This document shows, one piece after another, positions 1 to 4,102 of a stretch of DNA of 5,121 bases. Source of the DNA: an uncultured Phascolarctobacterium sp. (GTDB lineage Bacteria > Bacillota > Negativicutes > Acidaminococcales > Acidaminococcaceae); contig CAKQHU010000101.1 of NCBI GenBank assembly GCA_934234275.1, forward strand, positions 1 to 5,121. The letters are read 5' to 3'. The position numbers were made by a program, and so were the translations under genes. The notes under the pieces are model-generated. The model did not search any database. It saw only the letters and a list, made by a program, of their open reading frames with translations, and was not told the DNA's origin. How positions within the stretch are numbered: position 1 is the stretch's first letter; every line of letters starts with the position of its first letter.

Positions 1-5
1 CTTTA

Positions 6-506
6 ATGCTCCTTTTAACGCTCGTTATTTTAATTTTTACGCATACATCATTAGGCTATTTTCTTGTGCTGCTGCCCTTAACACTGCTGATTATTTATCT
101 TTTACATAGAATGAAAGAGCTGGATGAACAAGAAAGCTTCTTCCACAGCGTAGTTTTAGCCGTTCTGGCTTTTATCTTAGTTCTCTTTGAACTGCCGAAG
201 GAGGGAGTATTGCTTGCTGCCGTTGTCTATGCCGCAAAGCTTTTGTATAAATACAATAGGATGCTGCATCCGCAAGAGGAAGAACAGCAATACAATAATA
301 ATATGAATAATCTAGAAGCAGACAGCTCCGATGATTACGTTCCCCTGATCACCTACGATGACACCTGCCCCGACGATGGCGAAGACTACGGCCCCGAAGG
401 CAGCGTTATCTGGGGTCCGCGTACTATCGAAGAAAATATCTATATCAACGGCAAATGGTACATCAACGAAAACAGCGAGGAATGGGAAGAAAACGAAGGT
501 TGCTGA
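6..506 (+). CDS. Small membrane protein with acidic C-terminal tail, unknown function (5' end may lie outside window)
   Basis: I do not recognise this protein. From the ATG at position 6 it reads 166 residues. The first half is strongly hydrophobic: residues 2-34 could form one long or two short membrane segments, 45-63 another and 65-80 another, with short charged links (RMKELDEQE around 35-43). From about residue 88 the character changes to a soluble, very acidic, Asn/Asp/Glu-rich tail with scattered Tyr and Trp, ending in Cys. The tail holds a short repeat-like stretch, YINGKWYINE. The codon before the ATG (3-5, TTA) is in frame and open, and any ribosome site would fall outside the window, so the true start may be upstream. 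It ends at TGA 504-506, directly before an intrinsic terminator, so it is probably the last gene of its transcript. I am fairly sure it is a real gene, but its role cannot be told from this sequence. Confidence 0.7.
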   Translation: MLLLTLVILIFTHTSLGYFLVLLPLTLLIIYLLHRMKELDEQESFFHSVVLAVLAFILVLFELPKEGVLLAAVVYAAKLLYKYNRMLHPQEEEQQYNNNMNNLEADSSDDYVPLITYDDTCPDDGEDYGPEGSVIWGPRTIEENIYINGKWYINENSEEWEENEGC

Positions 507-525
507 GCAATTAAACAATTTACGC

Positions 526-553
526 AGACGCTCATATCATGGGCGTCTTTTTT
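526..553 (+). terminator. Intrinsic terminator of the acidic-tail membrane protein gene
   Basis: An 8-bp stem (526-533 with 541-548, one T-G wobble) closes a 7-nt loop and runs straight into six T residues (548-553). It starts 20 nt after the stop codon of the upstream + strand gene. This is a classic Rho-independent terminator. Confidence 0.85.
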
Positions 554-559
554 GCGCAC

Positions 560-590
560 AAAAAAGCGGTCTTACCAAAGTAAGACCGCT
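560..590 (-). terminator. Intrinsic terminator of tRNA-Ala
   Basis: A perfect 11-bp inverted repeat (565-575 with 580-590) encloses a 4-nt loop. On the minus strand it is followed by six T residues (A run 560-565 on the plus strand). It begins 10 nt downstream of the tRNA 3' end on the minus strand, so it most likely ends the tRNA transcript and any pepT read-through. With the + strand terminator at 526-553 it insulates two convergent units. Confidence 0.85.
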
Positions 591-600
591 AATTAACGAT

Positions 601-676
601 TGGTGGAGACGAGGAGAATCGAACTCCTGACCCCCTGCTTGCAAGGCAGGTGCTCTCCCAGCTGAGCTACGCCCCC
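601..676 (-). tRNA. tRNA-Ala (anticodon UGC)
   Basis: This is a complete 76-nt cloverleaf on the minus strand. The 7-bp acceptor stem (GGGGGCG with CGTCTCC) carries the G3-U70 wobble pair that is the identity mark for alanine tRNA. The D arm contains GCTCAGCTGGGAGAGC. The anticodon loop CTTGCAA sits on a CCTGC/GCAGG stem, with anticodon TGC at 643-641. The T arm is AGGAG-TTCGATT-CTCCT. The discriminator is A and the CCA end is encoded (603-601). It reads GCA and, by wobble, other GCN alanine codons. No other tRNA or rRNA gene is adjacent, so it appears to be a single-gene unit with its own promoter and terminator. Confidence 0.97.
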
Positions 677-714
677 AAAAGGCTTCGCACGCATTTGCGT
701 CGGAAACAAGTAAG

Positions 715-743
715 ATTTTACAGGAAAGCGACGCATTTGTCAA
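715..743 (-). promoter_or_regulatory. Sigma-70 type promoter for tRNA-Ala
   Basis: On the minus strand there is a perfect -35 TTGACA (743-738), a 17-bp spacer and a -10 TAAAAT (720-715, 5 of 6 consensus bases). Transcription would start near 708, giving a leader of about 30 nt before the tRNA. The -35 lies only 7 nt after the pepT stop codon, and no terminator separates pepT from it, so pepT read-through could add to tRNA transcription. Confidence 0.85.
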
Positions 744-750
744 GCATTTT

Positions 751-1995
751 TTATTTGGTAATCAGCTCAACCAGCTTCAAAGTCATCAGGCAGGATTTTT
801 CCACTGCAGCCATCGGCATAAATTCGCAGTTGGAGTGGAAGTTGAGCGCGCCGGTGAAATAGTTCGGCGTCGGGATGCCCTTGGTGGAAATAAAGGAACC
901 GTCGGTGCCGCCGCGCATAGCGATATCCTTCGGCTCGATATCCAGCTCCTTCATCGCCTCGAAAATGTACTCAACGCATTTTCTGTTGTCATCGTTCAGC
1001 GCATCGGCAATATTGCCGTAAACGTCGGTAATGTTCAGCTCAATGCCGGCCTTCGGATTCTTGGCCTGTACATATTCCACAGCATGACGGATGAACTCCT
1101 TGCGTGCTTCATACATCTTTTTGTTATGGTCGCGTATTTTGATATCCAAAGTTGCTTCCGCAGCATTAGAATTGATAGCCTGTACCCAGATAAAGCCTTC
1201 GGTGCCCTCGGTGTGCTCCGGAGTCTGCATTCTGTCGAAGCAGTTGATAATATCTACGGCAACCAGCGCCGGGTTAACAAGAGTATTCTTAGCGGACATC
1301 GGATGTGCGGTTACGCCCTTGATTTTGATATGTGCGCTGCCTGCGTTAAAGGTTTGGTAAACAACCTCGCCCAGCTCGCAGCAGTCAATGGTATATGCAA
1401 ATTCAACCGGGAACTTGCTGAAGTCCATCTTCTTGGCACCGCAAAGGCCAACCTCTTCATCCGGAACAAAGGCTACATAAATTTCGCCGTGCGGACGGTT
1501 TTCCTTGATAATGGTTTCCAGTGCAACCATCAGGTTGGCAACAGCAGCCTTGTTATCTGCGCCCAGTACGGAGGTGCCGTCGGTGGTGATAAGGTCGCTG
1601 CCGATATATTTGTTCAGCTCGGGATGCTCGCTTACCTTAATATAGATTTGCTTTTCAGCGTTCAGCAGTACATCGCCGCCCTGATAGTTTTTCACAATCT
1701 GCGGATGTACCTCGGGAGAAAGGTTTACGTCAACGGTATCCATATGCGCAACCCAGCCTACATTCGGCACGGGAGCGTGGCCTGCGGGCAGGTTAGCCGG
1801 CAGACGGCCGGTCAGCACGCAGAATTCGCTGATTTCCAGATCTACCAGACCAAGCTCAGCCAAATCCTCCTTCAGCAGCTTAGCCATATCCCATTGGCCG
1901 GGAGTACTGGGGACAACAGCACAGCCCTCCTTACTTTGGGATGGTACGGCAGCGTAACGTAAAAAGCGTTCAGTCAAACGTTCTTGCAAAGACAT
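751..1995 (-). CDS. pepT: Peptidase T (tripeptide aminopeptidase, M20B family)
   Basis: Cytoplasmic zinc aminopeptidase that removes the N-terminal residue of tripeptides (family knowledge). The 414 residues match the usual PepT length of about 410. Visible landmarks are AHMDTVD (metal ligand H84, supporting D86), LGADNKA (bridging D147), PDEEVG (catalytic base E180, ligand E181), TIDCCELGE (ligand D204), the dimerisation-domain stretch from about 210 to 325, MRGGTDGS (360-367) and NFHS (ligand H387), so the active site is complete. The start chosen is the ATG at 1995 (MSLQERL...). It has an AGAAGG ribosome site 9 nt upstream (2010-2005), and the N-terminus then aligns with PepT proteins I remember. 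An open frame continues to a TTG at 2103, but those 36 codons lie in an intergenic repeat and do not look like PepT. One oddity is CC where enteric PepT has GG after the D204 ligand. It lies downstream of the AbgT-type transporter in the same direction. Confidence 0.95.
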   Translation of the reverse strand: MSLQERLTERFLRYAAVPSQSKEGCAVVPSTPGQWDMAKLLKEDLAELGLVDLEISEFCVLTGRLPANLPAGHAPVPNVGWVAHMDTVDVNLSPEVHPQIVKNYQGGDVLLNAEKQIYIKVSEHPELNKYIGSDLITTDGTSVLGADNKAAVANLMVALETIIKENRPHGEIYVAFVPDEEVGLCGAKKMDFSKFPVEFAYTIDCCELGEVVYQTFNAGSAHIKIKGVTAHPMSAKNTLVNPALVAVDIINCFDRMQTPEHTEGTEGFIWVQAINSNAAEATLDIKIRDHNKKMYEARKEFIRHAVEYVQAKNPKAGIELNITDVYGNIADALNDDNRKCVEYIFEAMKELDIEPKDIAMRGGTDGSFISTKGIPTPNYFTGALNFHSNCEFMPMAAVEKSCLMTLKLVELITK

Positions 1996-2004
1996 TTTTA
2001 AAGA

Positions 2005-2010
2005 CCTTCT
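2005..2010 (-). promoter_or_regulatory. Ribosome binding site that decides the pepT start
   Basis: AGAAGG on the minus strand, 9 nt before the ATG at 1995. It supports this ATG over the upstream in-frame TTG at 2103, which has no comparable site. Confidence 0.7.
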
Positions 2011-2028
2011 TTCATAAATACATATAAC

Positions 2029-2093
2029 ACCCTTCCGTCTGCTCGCTATGCTCGCAGCCACCTCCCCTTTGATGGGAGGCAAGGTGAATTGCC
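2029..2093. repeat. Intergenic repeat element in the pepT leader
   Basis: A GC-richer block stands out from its AT-rich flanks. It contains a hairpin CCTCCC/GGGAGG (2061-2066 with 2074-2079), a smaller GGCA/TGCC pairing (2078-2081 with 2090-2093) and a CTGC/GCAG pairing (2039-2042 with 2054-2057). From memory it resembles a dispersed element common in gut Firmicutes, in which a short CTCCC...GGGAGG hairpin is followed by a GCGAGC-rich segment and a GACGGAAGGG end. Only one copy lies in this window, so repeat status is inferred. It sits between the pepT promoter and start codon and would be transcribed in the pepT leader. Confidence 0.5.
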
Positions 2094-2117
2094 CGTAGGA
2101 CAAGAGAGGCTATCTTC

Positions 2118-2126
2118 ATTATATCA
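2118..2126 (-). promoter_or_regulatory. Extended -10 promoter for pepT
   Basis: On the minus strand TGATATAAT (2126-2118) gives a perfect -10 TATAAT with the TGn extension. The -35 region is weak: CTGTAA at 17-bp spacing matches 3 of 6 bases, as expected where an extended -10 compensates. Transcription would start near 2111 and leave a leader of about 115 nt containing the 2029-2093 repeat. PepT can therefore probably be made independently of the transporter gene. Confidence 0.6.
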
Positions 2127-2155
2127 TCTCTGAAATAATATTACAGTGAAATAAA

Positions 2156-2172
2156 GCAGCTGCGCCCTTATC
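2156..2172. repeat. Partial copy of the hairpin element's right arm
   Basis: These 17 bases match 2265-2281, in the right arm of the 2186-2290 hairpin, at 16 of 17 positions and in the same orientation. The similarity stops abruptly after 2172. It looks like a remnant of a second, decayed or truncated copy about 109 bp away. Confidence 0.6.
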
Positions 2173-2185
2173 ACCTCTCATCACC

Positions 2186-2290
2186 AAGACGAGCGAGAAG
2201 GGTTGCAGATGCGAAGGGAAGTTGACGACGGCGTACTTCTAGTACGTCGAGGAAACTTTCCACAGCAGATGCGCCCTTATCGTTCGTCTT
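2186..2290. repeat. Long imperfect inverted repeat (105-bp hairpin element)
   Basis: The outer 17-bp arms (2186-2202 and 2274-2290) agree at 15 of 17 positions, one of the differences being a G-U wobble. Further paired blocks follow inwards: GCA/TGC around tandem G-A mismatches (2205-2212 with 2265-2272), GGGAAGTT with AACTTTCC (2216-2223 with 2254-2261), and an apical stem CGTACT/AGTACG with a 3-nt loop (2232-2246) that extends outwards by three more pairs. The whole element folds into one rod. It starts 7 nt after the transporter stop codon and has no T run on the minus strand, so it is not a standard intrinsic terminator, though it could protect mRNA ends or weaken read-through. From memory it resembles dispersed elements in Negativicutes genomes. 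Confidence 0.75.
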
Positions 2291-2296
2291 TAAGTA

Positions 2297-3850
2297 TTAC
2301 ATTATACGTCTGGGGTACACATAATCCGCCTGCAATCCCAACGGTATATCAAGGAACCAGAAAACATACAGCATAATAGTCAGAGTGACGAGCAACGTAA
2401 TAGTATACGGCAGCATCAGGGAGCTCAGCGTACCGATACCGGCGCTCTTCACATACTTCTGGCAGTAGAGGATAATCAGCGGGTAGAACGCGAACATCGG
2501 GGTTACAACGTTAACCGCAGAGTCACTAACGCGGAAGGCAACCTGAGTCAGCTCCGGCGCAATACCTACAGCCATCAGCATCGGCACGAAGATAGGTGCC
2601 AGAATTGCCCACTTAGCGGAAGCAGAAGTAATAATCAGGTTCAGCATCGCAACGAAGATAATAATGCCGAAAATAGTTACCTGCGGCGGCAGTGCCAGGG
2701 ACTTCAGGAACTCAGCGCCGGCAATCGCAATCAGCGCGCCCATGTTGGAAGCACCGAAGGCATAGAGGAACTGCGCAGCGAAGAAGTAGAATACAATCAG
2801 CTGCACCAGAGTTTTGGTGATATCCTCCATCGCAGTGGTTACGTCCTTCGGGGATTTGAATTTTTCTACCATTACGCCGTAGGTCAGGCCGACAGCGCCG
2901 GTGAAAACAAACAGCAGGGAAACGATGGACTGCATAATCGGCGCCTTGAAGCTTGCCAGCATACCCTTATCATCGCGGAAGATGGAATCGGCAGGCAGCA
3001 GCAGGTAAACGAGCAGCGCAACCATCACAATCAAAAGTCCGGTAGCAGCATAGAAGGCACGGTTTTCTTTGGGAGTTACGGCGGTGTTGCCATCCTCGCC
3101 TACCTCGATATCGTCATCGAGCGGGCAGTTTTTCCACAGCCAAGGCTCTACAACCTTTTCCGTCACCCACCAGCAGCTGGGGATTACGAGGAAGGTAGCA
3201 CCGAAGGCGTAGAAATAGTTGCACAGTACGTTAACCTGATAGGACGGGTCGATAATCTGCGCAGCACTCTGGGTGAAGCCCTGAATAACCGGGTCAATCG
3301 CGGACGGAGTATAGTTGGCAGCGAAGGCACCGGCAATACCTGCGAAGGATGCACCGATACCTGCCAGCGGATGCTTGCCGCTCGCATAATACATGTAGGC
3401 CGCAACCGGGATGATGATTACATAGCCGGTATCGGGGCCGAGATGGCTCAGCATGCCGACGAGAATAATAATCGGGGTAATCAAAAACTTAGGCGTAACA
3501 GCCAGAATTTTTTTCAGCGCAGTATTGATGTAGCCGGAGCCGTCAGCAATACCGATACCCAGGGTAGCAACAATTACCATGCCCAGCGGAGGGAAGCCGG
3601 AATAGTTGGTAACCATCTTGCTTAACAGGTCGACAAGATTTTTGCCGCTCAACATATTGTTGACTACGATTTCCTTACCGGTAGTAGGATGCACATAACC
3701 AAAGTGCATCGTCGAAAGAATTGCTGACATAATGCAGCAGATGATAAACGCACCGATGAACAAAATCGTGATATCGGGGATTTTGTTGCCGACGCGTTCA
3801 ATCAGGCCGAGAATGCCGCCGGTCTGATTTTTTGCTTGCGTTGTTTGCAT
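2297..3850 (-). CDS. AbgT family transporter (p-aminobenzoyl-glutamate / peptide-type carrier)
   Basis: Inner-membrane secondary transporter. Known AbgT-family members import p-aminobenzoyl-glutamate (E. coli AbgT) or export sulfonamides and antimetabolites (MtrF, YdaH). The 517 residues match the family's usual 500-520. Visible family stretches are GIADGSGYI (100-108), HLGPDTGYVIIIP (136-148), HPLAGIGASFAGIAGAF (160-176), the hairpin motif SASAKWAILAPIFVP (409-423) and FRVSDSAVNVVTPM (439-452). W414, R440, D443 and P451 keep the spacing of the functional W/R/D/P residues I recall from MtrF and YdaH, and D186 fits the further conserved Asp. A hydrophilic acidic loop lies near 243-264. Start: the ATG at 3850 has AAGGAG 12 nt upstream. 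An in-frame TTG at 3859 is only 3 nt from the same site and would add three residues. Direction, efflux or uptake, cannot be read from sequence. PepT follows on the same strand. Confidence 0.93.
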   Translation of the reverse strand: MQTTQAKNQTGGILGLIERVGNKIPDITILFIGAFIICCIMSAILSTMHFGYVHPTTGKEIVVNNMLSGKNLVDLLSKMVTNYSGFPPLGMVIVATLGIGIADGSGYINTALKKILAVTPKFLITPIIILVGMLSHLGPDTGYVIIIPVAAYMYYASGKHPLAGIGASFAGIAGAFAANYTPSAIDPVIQGFTQSAAQIIDPSYQVNVLCNYFYAFGATFLVIPSCWWVTEKVVEPWLWKNCPLDDDIEVGEDGNTAVTPKENRAFYAATGLLIVMVALLVYLLLPADSIFRDDKGMLASFKAPIMQSIVSLLFVFTGAVGLTYGVMVEKFKSPKDVTTAMEDITKTLVQLIVFYFFAAQFLYAFGASNMGALIAIAGAEFLKSLALPPQVTIFGIIIFVAMLNLIITSASAKWAILAPIFVPMLMAVGIAPELTQVAFRVSDSAVNVVTPMFAFYPLIILYCQKYVKSAGIGTLSSLMLPYTITLLVTLTIMLYVFWFLDIPLGLQADYVYPRRIM

Positions 3851-3862
3851 AGGGGACAATCA

Positions 3863-3868
3863 CTCCTT
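3863..3868 (-). promoter_or_regulatory. Ribosome binding site of the AbgT-family gene, with unusual spacing
   Basis: AAGGAG on the minus strand lies 12 nt before the ATG at 3850 but only 3 nt before the TTG at 3859. Neither spacing is ideal. An in-frame TGA just upstream of the TTG (3862-3860) rules out any earlier start. The ATG is preferred, but the start remains open by three codons. Confidence 0.65.
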
Positions 3869-3892
3869 CAAAAAATTAAAAATAACGTCCTT

Positions 3893-3921
3893 ATTATAAC
3901 ATTTTTTTAATATTTATGCAA
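3893..3921 (-). promoter_or_regulatory. Promoter of the AbgT-family transporter gene
   Basis: On the minus strand TGTTATAAT (3901-3893) is a perfect extended -10. A partial -35, TTGCAT (3921-3916, first three bases consensus), is placed 17 bp upstream. Transcription would start near 3886, giving a short leader of about 35 nt that carries the ribosome site. Confidence 0.7.
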
Positions 3922-3961
3922 AAGCATTCTGCGAACGACAACCATTTGCTAAACTGTTTCT

Positions 3962-3986
3962 TCAAAAAGTGCTTGCGTCAAAAAGT
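3962..3986. repeat. Pair of 9-bp direct repeats (TCAAAAAGT)
   Basis: TCAAAAAGT occurs at 3962-3970 and again at 3978-3986, with a 16-bp period, in the divergent control region just left of the operator-like inverted repeat. It could be a protein-binding site or a chance match in A-rich DNA. Confidence 0.35.
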
Positions 3987-3990
3987 CAAA

Positions 3991-4021
3991 TGTATACAGT
4001 ATTAATATTTTACTATATACA
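3991..4021. promoter_or_regulatory. Operator-like inverted repeat between the divergent genes
   Basis: TGTATACAGTA (3991-4001) and TACTATATACA (4011-4021) form an inverted repeat with 10 of 11 positions matching and a 9-bp AT spacer. The half-sites are 20 bp apart, about two helix turns, so a dimer or tetramer could bind one DNA face. The right arm overlaps the -35 region of the aminotransferase promoter, so a bound protein would most simply repress that gene. The TGTATACA core is itself palindromic, as in many GntR-type sites, but the regulator is not in this window and its family is a guess. Confidence 0.6.
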
Positions 4022-4037
4022 ATCTCGGCAAAATCTG

Positions 4038-4046
4038 TGCTATAAT
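4038..4046 (+). promoter_or_regulatory. Extended -10 promoter of the aminotransferase gene
   Basis: TGCTATAAT (4038-4046) is a perfect TATAAT with the TGn extension. No good -35 is seen at the right spacing (TACAAT at 4018-4023 is poor), so expression may rely on the extended -10 or on a regulator at the adjoining inverted repeat. Transcription would start near 4053, about 50 nt before the start codon. Confidence 0.7.
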
Positions 4047-4102
4047 AGACAAAGCAGTTACATCTGCCCCAAACAAAAATATAACAGCAAGGAGTTTTTT
4101 TC

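Noticed and set aside
601..676. tRNA-Ala as an integration site for a mobile element
   Set aside because: No integrase, duplicated tRNA 3' end or other mobile-element sign is seen on either side within the window.
312..862. Short open frames across the gene 1 tail, terminators and tRNA (312-518 minus, 358-630 plus, 537-743 minus, 650-862 plus)
   Set aside because: They run through the tRNA, the terminators or the acidic-tail gene in other frames and cannot be real coding sequence.
835..1962. 375-codon open frame on the + strand opposite pepT
   Set aside because: It is antisense to a complete, motif-verified pepT. The translation has no recognisable domain and no good ribosome site, so it is a shadow of pepT codon bias.
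1996..2103. N-terminal extension of pepT to the TTG at 2103
   Set aside because: The extension falls in a repeat-like block, has no ribosome site and does not fit the PepT N-terminus, whereas the ATG at 1995 has a good site and family-like sequence.
2186..2290. Long hairpin read as an intrinsic terminator of the transporter gene
   Set aside because: No T run follows the stem on the minus strand. The sequence after it is TTGGTGATG, so Rho-independent termination is unlikely.
2156..2290. Possible CRISPR repeats
   Set aside because: There are only two partial copies of one motif, with no regular spacing or unique spacers, and the structure is one inverted repeat.
3184..3625. Short open frames overlapping the AbgT-type gene (3184-3405 minus, 3371-3625 plus)
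   Set aside because: Both lie inside conserved transporter coding sequence, have low-information translations and lack ribosome sites.
4047..4102. Riboswitch or T-box in the aminotransferase leader
   Set aside because: The leader is only about 50 nt, with one weak 4-bp GCAG/CTGC pairing and no terminator-like fold, which is too short for a known riboswitch or T-box.
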